Assembly (NCBI GenBank): GCA_038211295.1 | Contig: JBBQVS010000045.1 | Location: forward strand, 1 to 31,254 | Source: JBBQVS01 sp038211295 | GTDB lineage: Bacteria; Chloroflexota; Ktedonobacteria; Ktedonobacterales; Ktedonobacteraceae | Reading direction: 5' to 3' | DNA: 31,254 nucleotides | In this document: positions 14,942 through 21,971 of the stretch, in pieces | Layout of the letters: each line of letters opens with the position of its first letter | Position numbering within the stretch: position 1 is the first letter of the stretch | Program-made: the position numbers and the translations under genes | The notes under the pieces: generated by a model | What the model was told of the DNA's origin: nothing | The model's database searches: none | What the model saw: only the letters and a program-made list of their open reading frames with translations

Positions 14942-15598
14942 ATGACAATAGAGGCACGTGAGCAGCTTGTACATACCGTTGCCCAGTATGCTGAGAAGAC
15001 GCTTGGAGGTGAGGGTTTTCGGTATGTCAGTATTGTTGTCGCGAACTGTAAAATGCTTGCGTTACAGCGCGAGGCGCAAGACGAGAATGAGGGCGATGAT
15101 ACGGAAGCCGTGAATATGGACGCGTTGATTATTGCCGCCTACCTGCACGACATTTCTACCGCCTCACAAGGCTTTCAGCAGCATCATATTGCCTCCGCGC
15201 AGATGGCGGTTGAGTTTTTGCGAGCGCACCAGGCGACTCCAGAGTTTACCGCGAAGGTTGAGCAGGCTATTTTGACACATATGACCTCGCGCACTGCTGC
15301 GTCAGAGATACCGCTTTCGCTCGAAGGGCGCATTCTTTACGATGCTGATAAGCTAGGACGCTTGAGCGGTCTTGCTGTTGTGACCTCGTTGATTGAGTTT
15401 GGAGCGCACTACACCAATAGAGCGGTTACGGGTGACATGCTTGCTGCGATGTTGCGCCATATTGAGGAACGCTTTATTGACCTGTACCAATCGCTCAATA
15501 CAGAACCTGCGCGTGACATAGCACGCGAGAAATTTAATAGCACACTGGCATTTCTGGATGGCGTCATTGAGCATTTAAGTGATGCCACGCCAATCTAA
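14942..15598 (+). CDS. HD-domain phosphohydrolase-like protein
   Basis: A 218-residue all-helical protein of the HD superfamily, whose members hydrolyse phosphate esters and nucleotides with a histidine/aspartate metal site. The HD pair is H69-D70 in IAAYLHDIS. Further likely ligands are H81 or H82, the His in AILTHMTS and the Asp in LYDADKLGRLS. The first family histidine, expected near residues 27-30 (FRYVSIVVANCKML), appears to be replaced, so the metal site may be incomplete. It starts 7 bases after mtnA and is followed by the PfkB-kinase gene, so it belongs to the methionine-cycle block. The substrate is unknown; a nucleotide or sugar-phosphate by-product of SAM use would fit the context, but this is inference. 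Confidence 0.8.
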   Translation: MTIEAREQLVHTVAQYAEKTLGGEGFRYVSIVVANCKMLALQREAQDENEGDDTEAVNMDALIIAAYLHDISTASQGFQQHHIASAQMAVEFLRAHQATPEFTAKVEQAILTHMTSRTAASEIPLSLEGRILYDADKLGRLSGLAVVTSLIEFGAHYTNRAVTGDMLAAMLRHIEERFIDLYQSLNTEPARDIAREKFNSTLAFLDGVIEHLSDATPI

Positions 15599-15648
15599 AA
15601 GTGTTCAGCGTATTCGTCGTATTCGTCGCAAAAAATGGAGGGCTATCC

Positions 15649-16593
15649 GTGCCTATTCTTGTTGTTGGATCCGTTGCTTTTGATAGTGTTGAAACACCAT
15701 TTACGAAAGTTGATAAGGTGCTTGGTGGGGCCGCCTCGTATTTCTCGACTGCCGCATCACTCTACGATCAGGTTAATCTCGTTGCCGTTGTCGGGAGCGA
15801 TTTTCCCCGCCAGCATCTAGACTTTTTTCAGAGCCACTCAATCAATCTTAGCGGTTTGCAGATTGAAGAGGGTAAGACCTTTTTCTGGTCAGGCCGCTAT
15901 CATATGGATATGAACTCACGGGATACGCTTGATACACAACTTGGCGTATATGCGGATTTCCACCCTATCATTCCAGAGACATACAAGCAGAGTCCCCTCG
16001 TCTTTCTTGCCAATATTCAACCAGACCTTCAATTAGAGGTGCTTCACCAGATGCCCCATGCACGTCTGACTGTGCTTGATACAATGGAGTTGTGGATTAC
16101 AACGGCGAAGGCGCGACTGACAGAGGTTATCAAGCGAGTGGATATCTTGCTTTTGAGCGAGGAAGAGGTACGTCAGTACACCGGACAGGCAAGCGTTGTC
16201 AAGGGAGTGCGCGAATTGTTGGCTCTGGGTTTGCGTTATATCGTGGTCAAGTTGGGGAGCTATGGGGCGTTGCTTTTTGGGGCTGATGGAACTTATTTCA
16301 CCTCCCCCGCTTATCCGCTCGAAGAGGTGATTGACCCGACAGGGGCGGGAGACGGTTTTGCTGGCGGTCTGCTTGGGTATCTTTCCAGTGTCGAGCCAGA
16401 CGCTAACGGACACTATGCTGTTGACGATATCAAACGCGCTGTCGTACACGGAAACATCGTTGGCTCTTTTGTCTGTGCCGATTTCAGCATTGACCGTTTG
16501 CGTACTCTGACAATGGATGATATCGTGAAACGCTACAATGAGCTTGTCACCTATTCGCATTTTGACCCTGCCTGGCACTTTATGCACCGCTAG
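15649..16593 (+). CDS. PfkB-family carbohydrate/nucleoside kinase
   Basis: A 314-residue ribokinase-like kinase. The N-terminus has the sugar-binding strand ILVVGSVAFDSVETPF and the glycine motif VLGGAASYFSTAAS. The C-terminus has the PfkB signature D229-PTGAGDGFAGG, with D235 as catalytic base, and VVKLGSYGALLF in the ATP domain. The frame is open from 15601, but GTG 15649 is preferred because GGAGGG lies 6 bases before it and the protein then starts at the first family strand. Substrates in the family include ribose, fructose-6-phosphate and adenosine. Its place directly before ahcY, which releases adenosine, makes an adenosine- or nucleoside-kinase role attractive, but nothing in the sequence proves it. 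It starts 50 bases after the HD gene. Confidence 0.88.
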   Translation: MPILVVGSVAFDSVETPFTKVDKVLGGAASYFSTAASLYDQVNLVAVVGSDFPRQHLDFFQSHSINLSGLQIEEGKTFFWSGRYHMDMNSRDTLDTQLGVYADFHPIIPETYKQSPLVFLANIQPDLQLEVLHQMPHARLTVLDTMELWITTAKARLTEVIKRVDILLLSEEEVRQYTGQASVVKGVRELLALGLRYIVVKLGSYGALLFGADGTYFTSPAYPLEEVIDPTGAGDGFAGGLLGYLSSVEPDANGHYAVDDIKRAVVHGNIVGSFVCADFSIDRLRTLTMDDIVKRYNELVTYSHFDPAWHFMHR

Positions 16594-16674
16594 GGCGAGC
16601 CATTGACACAGGTGAAACGTAGGCAAAAAATGTTGTAAAATAGAGCTAATCATAGAAACGAGATATTTTCTCTG

Positions 16675-16701
16675 ATGAGAGGCTGTAAGTACGCCTCTCA
16701 T
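16675..16701 (+). repeat. Hairpin in the ahcY leader
   Basis: A 9-base perfect stem (ATGAGAGGC at 16675-16683, GCCTCTCAT at 16693-16701) lies 31 bases before the ahcY start. It is followed by TTGTTG, a weak T-rich tail. Upstream, GTAAAATAGAG at 16635-16645 matches the -10 region of metK. It may be an attenuator or a terminator for the kinase gene; it does not resemble a known SAH riboswitch. Confidence 0.4.
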
Positions 16702-16731
16702 TTGTTGTAGTAGAAGAAGGGAATTTCAAAG

Positions 16732-18000
16732 ATGACAACATCAATTCGCGGAGATGTGAAGGATATAACGCTTTCCGCACGTGGCAAGAGCCGTATCGAG
16801 TGGGCTGCGAAAGAGATGCCTGTATTGCGGCTCATTCGCGAACGTTTTGAGAAAGATAAGCCACTCGCGGGTATTCGCATGTCTGGCTGCCTGCACATCA
16901 CGACTGAGACCGCTAATCTCGCCATCACGTTAAAAGCGGGCGGAGCGGACCTTGTGCTGTGTGCCTCCAATCCACTCTCCACCCAGGATGATGTGGCGGC
17001 GGCACTCGTGCATGAGTATGGTATTCCTACGTTCGCCATCAAAGGCGAGGACCAAGTAACTTATTACCGCCATATCAACGCGGTGCTTGACCACAAGCCG
17101 CAGATGACGATGGATGATGGTTGCGACCTCGTTTCCACAATTCATAGCAAGCGTCCCGAACTCATCGCGACCATTATTGGTGGTATGGAAGAGACAACAA
17201 CAGGCGTTATTCGCCTGAAAAGCATGGAAAGAGACGGCGTGCTCAAGTTTCCCGTGCTTGCTGTAAATGACTCCGACACCAAGCATATGTTCGACAATCG
17301 CTATGGTACAGGGCAGAGCGTACTTGACGCGATTATTCGCTCGACTAATATTCTTATCGCGGGTCGTACTGTTGTTGTCTTTGGCTATGGCTGGTGCGGA
17401 CGTGGCGTTGCATCCCGCGCCCATGGTATGGGCGCGAATGTGATTGTGACTGAGGTTGACGCCACGCGCGCGCTCGAAGCGATCATGGACGGCTACCGTG
17501 TTATGCCTGGTGTCGAGGCCGCGAAGCTTGGCGACATCTTTGTTACTGTTACTGGCAATGTCAATGTGATCGATCAGCAGCACCTCGACAACATGAAAGA
17601 GGGGGCGTTAATCTCGAATGCAGGCCACTTCAACGACGAGATCAACATTCCCGCGTTGGAGAAGATGGCAACCGCGAAGCGACGCGTGCGCGACTTTGTT
17701 GACGAGTACACCTATAGCGACGGACGCCATGTCCATTTGCTGGCAGAGGGTCGCCTTGTCAATCTTTCCGCCGCCGAAGGGCATCCCGCGAGTGTGATGG
17801 ATATGAGTTTTGCGAACCAGGCACTTGGCTCTGAATACATGCTTGCGAATGCTAAGCAGATGGAGCCGAAGGTCTACACCATTCCTAGCGAGATGGATAA
17901 AGAGATTGCGCGGCTCAAGCTTCATGCAATGGGCGTGCGTATTGACACCCTGACGGCTGAGCAGGACAAGTACCTCAACTCATGGGAGTCTGGCACATAA
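16732..18000 (+). CDS. ahcY: Adenosylhomocysteinase (S-adenosylhomocysteine hydrolase)
   Basis: Cleaves S-adenosylhomocysteine, the product of every SAM methyl transfer, to homocysteine and adenosine; 422 residues, the shorter form without the roughly 40-residue insert seen in many proteobacterial and plant enzymes. Substrate-binding segments are clear: MSGCLHITTETANLAITLKAGG, MTMDDGCDLV, GGMEETTTGVIRLKSM and FPVLAVNDSDTKHMFDN. The NAD domain has VVVFGYGWCGRGVASRAHGMG (GxGxxGxG). The C-terminus shows SNAGHFNDEI and LAEGRLVNLSAAEGHPASVMDMSF. An AAGGGAA site precedes the ATG. It lies upstream of metK, so production and recycling of SAM are encoded together, though metK has its own promoter and riboswitch. 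Confidence 0.98.
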   Translation: MTTSIRGDVKDITLSARGKSRIEWAAKEMPVLRLIRERFEKDKPLAGIRMSGCLHITTETANLAITLKAGGADLVLCASNPLSTQDDVAAALVHEYGIPTFAIKGEDQVTYYRHINAVLDHKPQMTMDDGCDLVSTIHSKRPELIATIIGGMEETTTGVIRLKSMERDGVLKFPVLAVNDSDTKHMFDNRYGTGQSVLDAIIRSTNILIAGRTVVVFGYGWCGRGVASRAHGMGANVIVTEVDATRALEAIMDGYRVMPGVEAAKLGDIFVTVTGNVNVIDQQHLDNMKEGALISNAGHFNDEINIPALEKMATAKRRVRDFVDEYTYSDGRHVHLLAEGRLVNLSAAEGHPASVMDMSFANQALGSEYMLANAKQMEPKVYTIPSEMDKEIARLKLHAMGVRIDTLTAEQDKYLNSWESGT

Positions 18001-18020
18001 GCCTTGCGAAAACGACGGAA

Positions 18021-18050
18021 TTGACAAGCGTCTCTCTTGTGCCGTAAAAT
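18021..18050 (+). promoter_or_regulatory. Sigma-70-type promoter of metK
   Basis: TTGACA at 18021-18026 and TAAAAT at 18045-18050 are separated by 18 bases, the best housekeeping promoter in the window. Just downstream a leader hairpin (11-base stem with one G-U pair, about 18064-18092) precedes the riboswitch. Confidence 0.8.
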
Positions 18051-18138
18051 AGAGAGAACAGTGAACAGGGAGGCCCACGTGGTCTCCCTGTCCGCAAAAG
18101 AACAACCAGAGATACAACAACTGAATAGACAATGAGAT

Positions 18139-18262
18139 CGCTCTCATCAAGAGAGGTGGAGGGAAACGGCCCTACGAAGCCCGGCAACCCATCTGTACCT
18201 ACACAGGAAGGGTGCCAATTCCGGCGGAAAATCGTGCAACGAATTCCGCGAGATGAGGGGAA
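18139..18262 (+). promoter_or_regulatory. SAM-I (S-box) riboswitch before metK
   Basis: The conserved S-box core is plain: the string AAGAGAGGTGGAGGGA from 18149, then GGCCCTACGAAGCCCGGCAACC from 18168 on (broken only in the loop), GGTGCCAATTCC from 18191, and a final P4 stem. P1 pairs CTCTCATC (18141-18148) with GATGAGGG (18252-18259). SAM binding stabilises P1 and frees the terminator at 18286-18308, so metK should be turned off when SAM is plentiful. This is one of the most common riboswitch classes in Firmicutes and is also known in Chloroflexota. Confidence 0.95.
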
Positions 18263-18285
18263 TGTGCTATATTTTATATGCCATA

Positions 18286-18308
18286 CCCCTGAAAATAGGG
18301 GATTTTTT
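18286..18308 (+). terminator. Riboswitch-controlled terminator of metK
   Basis: CCCCT (18286-18290), a GAAAAT loop and AGGGG (18297-18301) form a short stem followed by ATTTTTT. The 5' arm region CATACCCCT (18282-18290) can instead pair with AGGGGAATG (18256-18264), which overlaps the P1 3' strand, with one mismatch in nine. That is a textbook antiterminator layout. Confidence 0.85.
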
Positions 18309-18426
18309 GTACCTTCTTTCCTCTCTTGATGCGTTCTCTCCCGTTGTACACAAGGTTGTTGCACATACATTTTATAGCTATAGTACGTGTAGAAGCGGCT
18401 ATGGCATGTTAGAAGGAGGCTTCCCT

Positions 18427-19686
18427 TTGAGTAACTTTATGGAAAGTCCCAAGTCTTTTTTCACCAGCGAGTCGGTCACGGAGGGCCATCCCGACAAGTT
18501 GTGCGATCAGATTTCGGATGCCATTCTCGACGCCATTCTGGTACAAGACCCATTGGCGCGTGTCGCGTGTGAGACTGCGACCACAACGGGCTTGGTGCTG
18601 GTCGCGGGCGAGATCACAACCTCGGCCTGGGTCGATATGCCCGCGATTGTGCGGAAGACGATTGAGCAAGTCGGCTATATCGATGCTGAGTATGGTTTCG
18701 ATTACCGCACCTGTGGTATTGTCACCTCGATTGGCAAGCAGTCGCCTGATATCGATATGGGTGTGAGCCGTTCGATGGAGGCAAAAGATGGTGGCATCAA
18801 GCATCTCAGTGACGACGAGCTAGAGCAGATCGGGGCGGGCGATCAGGGCATGATGATTGGTTTTGCCTGTAACGAGACGCCCGAATATATGCCGATGCCG
18901 ATTAGCCTCGCACACAAACTGACGCGGCAACTTTCACTTGAGCGGCGGAGAGCCTGGGCTGGAAGCGGTCCTCTGGCGTATCTGCGACCTGATGGTAAGA
19001 GTCAGGTAACGGTGCAGTACGAGCATGGGCGTCCGGTGCGTGTGGACACGGTGGTCATTTCTACGCAGCACGCGCACTACGTCGATCAGGAGCAGATACG
19101 CATGGATGTGTTAGAGCATGTCATCAAGCCAGTTATTCCAGCGCATTTACTGGATAGCAAGACCAAGATTTTCGTGAACCCGACGGGCCGTTTTGTTACA
19201 GGTGGGCCAATGGGTGACGCGGGTCTGACTGGACGCAAGATTATCGTTGATACATATGGTGGCGTCGCGCGTCATGGCGGTGGGGCATTCAGTGGCAAAG
19301 ACCCGACAAAAGTAGACCGTTCTGCGGCATATGCGGCCCGTCATATCGCGAAGAACATAGTTGCGGCTGGCCTCGCTGACCGTCTCGAACTGCAAATATC
19401 GTATGCGATTGGTGTGGCACGCCCCCTCTCGCTCTTTGTTGAGACCTTTGGCACGGGCAAAGTGTCGGAGGACGAGATTATTCGGCTCATCAACGAGCAT
19501 TTCGACCTGCGACCTGCGGGCATCATTCAAGCATTGAACTTGCGTCGTCCTATCTACCAACCCACGGCTGCCTTCGGACACTTTGGGCGTACCGACATTG
19601 ACGCCCCCTGGGAAGCTCTAGATAAGGTGCCGATGCTGCGTAAAGGCATTGGCGCACAGGTAGAAAGCGGCAAGGGCATCTTCTAA
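18427..19686 (+). CDS. metK: S-adenosylmethionine synthetase (methionine adenosyltransferase)
   Basis: Makes SAM from methionine and ATP; about 419 residues. All signature segments are present: FTSESVTEGHPDKLCDQISD, the ATP loop GAGDQGMMIGFA, and the phosphate loop GGGAFSGKDPTKVDRSAAY. The start is TTG 18427, 7 bases after a strong AAGGAGG site. An ATG at 18439 (protein start MESPKSFF) is the alternative, but it would sit 19 bases from that site. The frame also runs upstream to 18253, but that stretch is the riboswitch expression platform and is not coding. Expression should be controlled by the SAM-I riboswitch. It is followed by a 33-base hairpin at 19738-19770. Confidence 0.98.
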   Translation: MSNFMESPKSFFTSESVTEGHPDKLCDQISDAILDAILVQDPLARVACETATTTGLVLVAGEITTSAWVDMPAIVRKTIEQVGYIDAEYGFDYRTCGIVTSIGKQSPDIDMGVSRSMEAKDGGIKHLSDDELEQIGAGDQGMMIGFACNETPEYMPMPISLAHKLTRQLSLERRRAWAGSGPLAYLRPDGKSQVTVQYEHGRPVRVDTVVISTQHAHYVDQEQIRMDVLEHVIKPVIPAHLLDSKTKIFVNPTGRFVTGGPMGDAGLTGRKIIVDTYGGVARHGGGAFSGKDPTKVDRSAAYAARHIAKNIVAAGLADRLELQISYAIGVARPLSLFVETFGTGKVSEDEIIRLINEHFDLRPAGIIQALNLRRPIYQPTAAFGHFGRTDIDAPWEALDKVPMLRKGIGAQVESGKGIF

Positions 19687-19737
19687 CCCGTTGTTGGTAA
19701 AATGGCTATAGTGTGCATGAGGTGTGGAGTGCAGACG

Positions 19738-19770
19738 ATGGCATGGTGCGAACAAGTTGCGCCATGCCAT
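19738..19770. terminator. Hairpin after metK
   Basis: ATGGCATGG (19738-19746) pairs perfectly with CCATGCCAT (19762-19770). The inner bases extend the stem by about five pairs, two of them G-U, closing on a short loop. A moderately T-rich stretch follows. It is probably the metK terminator; a short 66-codon frame across it looks like chance. Confidence 0.5.
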
Positions 19771-19951
19771 ATGTGTCTCTATTGTGTTTGTTTTGAAGCA
19801 GTCTCGAACCCTAGATACGCGATGGACGTATACGTTACACAGGCTTAGTTTCGGGCAGGGCATGTCCAACGCTGGCAACAACCTAGAAGCCCCTACGTTC
19901 TACGCACGGGGTATGTCACCGTAACAACGCCTATCGAGAAAGGTAAAGGGA

Positions 19952-20560
19952 ATGAGTCCTTGCAAGTTTCTGCCTGCCGATTATGCTCCACTGGGATCGC
20001 TTAACCTGGCAAAAAACAAATCGTTGCAACTTGGTCTTTCACTTGGGAGCCTTGTACTATTTGTAGTATTTGGCTATCTTTTCTTCTATGCGGCAGTACT
20101 GCTTGTCCCTGCTATGGGTGTGGGCGGGAAATTAGCTCTTGGTCTATCAGAATTGCTGAGTGTGCTAGGAGGGCTGATTATAGTTTTTGTGCTGGTTCTT
20201 GTCATGCATGAACTTGTACACGGCATCTTCTTCTGGCTTTTTACTCGTGAGCGACCAATATTTGCCTTCAAAGGGATATACGCATATGCCGCAGCTCCCG
20301 ACTGGTATATGCCACGGATTCCCTTTCTGATTGTGGGATTGGCTCCAGTATGTCTTTTAACTGTGCTTGGCCTGATATTATTACCTCTACTTCCTCTGAA
20401 CATCGCCCTTTTTGTTGTTTTCGCTCTTACAATCAATGCGGCTGGTGCGGTGGGCGATCTCTACATTGTGTTTCGCCTCCTTTTTATACCTGCAACCTGT
20501 CTTGTGCGTGACGAAGGCGATAGTATCACCTGGTATGCTCCTGGATGCAAAGGAGCCTAG
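19952..20560 (+). CDS. DUF3267 membrane zincin (putative metallopeptidase)
   Basis: A 202-residue integral membrane protein with the metal-binding motif H86-E-L-V-H90 in VLVMHELVHGIFFW, as in DUF3267 putative zincin peptidases. Membrane segments lie at about 29-52, 68-90 (carrying the HELVH motif), 112-135 and 138-158. The short segment ERPIFAFKGIYAYAAAPDWY between helices is typical of the family. Putative role: proteolysis within or next to the membrane; substrates are unknown. An AAAGG site lies about 10 bases before the ATG. It has no clear operon partner, being 265 bases from metK and 247 from the next gene. Confidence 0.82.
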   Translation: MSPCKFLPADYAPLGSLNLAKNKSLQLGLSLGSLVLFVVFGYLFFYAAVLLVPAMGVGGKLALGLSELLSVLGGLIIVFVLVLVMHELVHGIFFWLFTRERPIFAFKGIYAYAAAPDWYMPRIPFLIVGLAPVCLLTVLGLILLPLLPLNIALFVVFALTINAAGAVGDLYIVFRLLFIPATCLVRDEGDSITWYAPGCKGA

Positions 20561-20743
20561 AAGCATTACTAGTATGTTCTTCTCTGGCTGCAAAGCATGA
20601 ATGACAATCTCTTGATGCTCTTCTTGTATCTATTTAATCGCTATCAAATGGTAATACATTGCATACTATGTATTAAGAGACAATTTGCACATCTAATCCC
20701 TACCTGAAGGTGAGGTGATGTGCAGCGCACGCCCTCAATCTCG

Positions 20744-20772
20744 TATAATCAAGTGAACCGTTATTTGGTTCA
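20744..20772 (+). promoter_or_regulatory. -10 box and palindromic site before the acyl-CoA dehydrogenase gene
   Basis: TATAAT at 20744-20749 is a strong -10 box, though no good -35 is visible. It is followed at once by the palindrome TGAACC-7-GGTTCA (20754-20772), which would straddle the transcription start. That position suits a repressor operator, for instance of a TetR- or FadR-type fatty-acid regulator, but no such gene is nearby. Confidence 0.45.
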
Positions 20773-20807
20773 GCATTGTACCCCATTGGGAGAAAGAGAG
20801 CACACAA

Positions 20808-21956
20808 ATGGATTTTTCACTCAGCGAAGAGCAGATAGCCATTCGTGATACCTGCCGCGAGTTCGCGGAACGAGAGATCAAGCCTATTGCGGAAGAGATA
20901 GATGCTACGGGTGAATTTCCCTACAAAACTATTCGGAAAATGGGTGAACTGGGTTTGCTCGGCTTACCGTTTCCAGAGCAGTATGGAGGCGCAAATGCCG
21001 ACTTTTTAGCGTATTGTCTCGCGATTGAAGAGATTTCGCGCGGCGACGTTTCGGTTGGCATTACAATGGAGGCGCACACGTCGCTGGGAGCAGCCCCATT
21101 TCATTTGTTTGGAAGCGAGGCACAGAAAGAGCACTTTCTGATGCCGCTTGCGAGTGGAAGGCAACTCTGGGCTTTCGGTCTGACAGAACCAGAAGCCGGC
21201 TCTGATTCTGGCGGAACGCAGACCCGCGCTGTACTACGCGACGGTCAGTGGCATATCAACGGCTCGAAAGCGTTTATTACAAACGCTGGCACCGACATGA
21301 CGGGGGGCGTTACCATCACCGCGATTACAGGTACACGGCCCAACGGACGTAACGAAATAACCAACGTGATTGTTCCCAAAGGGACTGCTGGCTACGATAT
21401 TGGGAAGCCATACAAAAAAATGGGCTGGAAGGCATCGGATACGCGCCCGCTTGCGTTCGAGGAGTGTGTGGTGCCAGAGGAAAACATTCTTGGGCAGCGT
21501 GGCGAAGGCTTCAAGCAGTTTATGCAGATACTCGATGCGGGCCGTGTTGCGATAGCGGCCCTCTCCGTTGGCCTAGCGCAGGCATGTCTTGACGAGTCGC
21601 TTAGTTATGCTCAACAGCGTAAACAATTCGGGCGTGCGATCAGCAAGAACCAGGCTATTCAGTTTAAGTTGGCAGATATGGACACAGAAATAGAACTGGC
21701 GCGTTTAATGTATTATAAGGCTGCGTGGTTGCACATGCAGGGGAAACCGTACACGCGTGAGGCATCGATAGCGAAACTTTTTGCATCCGAGACTGCGACA
21801 CGCGCAGCAACGCAGGCCGTGCAAATTCATGGTGGTTACGGCTTTATGGACGAGTATCCCGTCTCGCGCTACTTCCGTAGCGTGAAGATCAACGAGATCG
21901 GTGAAGGCACCAGCGAGGTGCAACGGATACTGATTGCAAAGATGCTAGGGTGCTAA
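20808..21956 (+). CDS. Acyl-CoA dehydrogenase
   Basis: FAD-dependent enzyme for the first step of beta-oxidation or for branched-chain acyl-CoA breakdown; 382 residues, the standard length. Visible motifs are the FGLTEPEAGSDSGG flavin/substrate loop, FITNAGTDMTGGVTI, the adenine-binding region QIHGGYGFMDEYPVSRYFR, and the catalytic base E366 in EIGEGTSEVQRILI. The glutamate position matches short- and medium-chain acyl-CoA dehydrogenases rather than isovaleryl-CoA dehydrogenase. Chain-length preference cannot be read. No electron-transfer flavoprotein or thiolase gene is nearby. The cNMP-binding/DUF1003 gene follows after 15 bases, so the two are probably co-transcribed. Confidence 0.96.
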   Translation: MDFSLSEEQIAIRDTCREFAEREIKPIAEEIDATGEFPYKTIRKMGELGLLGLPFPEQYGGANADFLAYCLAIEEISRGDVSVGITMEAHTSLGAAPFHLFGSEAQKEHFLMPLASGRQLWAFGLTEPEAGSDSGGTQTRAVLRDGQWHINGSKAFITNAGTDMTGGVTITAITGTRPNGRNEITNVIVPKGTAGYDIGKPYKKMGWKASDTRPLAFEECVVPEENILGQRGEGFKQFMQILDAGRVAIAALSVGLAQACLDESLSYAQQRKQFGRAISKNQAIQFKLADMDTEIELARLMYYKAAWLHMQGKPYTREASIAKLFASETATRAATQAVQIHGGYGFMDEYPVSRYFRSVKINEIGEGTSEVQRILIAKMLGC

Positions 21957-21971
21957 ACAAAAAGGAGCGCG

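Noticed and set aside
16603..16641. TTGACA at 16603 with TAAAAT at 16636 as an ahcY promoter
   Set aside because: The spacing is 27 bases, far beyond the 16-18 a sigma-70 promoter allows; only the -10-like region is kept as a candidate.
16675..16701. SAH riboswitch before ahcY
   Set aside because: The hairpin is simple and the conserved core of known SAH riboswitches is absent.
18253..18426. Upstream extension of the metK reading frame
   Set aside because: It covers the riboswitch P1 strand and terminator; the strong AAGGAGG site at 18413-18419 fixes the start at 18427 (or 18439).
19724..19924. 66-codon plus-strand frame after metK
   Set aside because: No ribosome site, no family resemblance, and it spans a hairpin that better explains the sequence.
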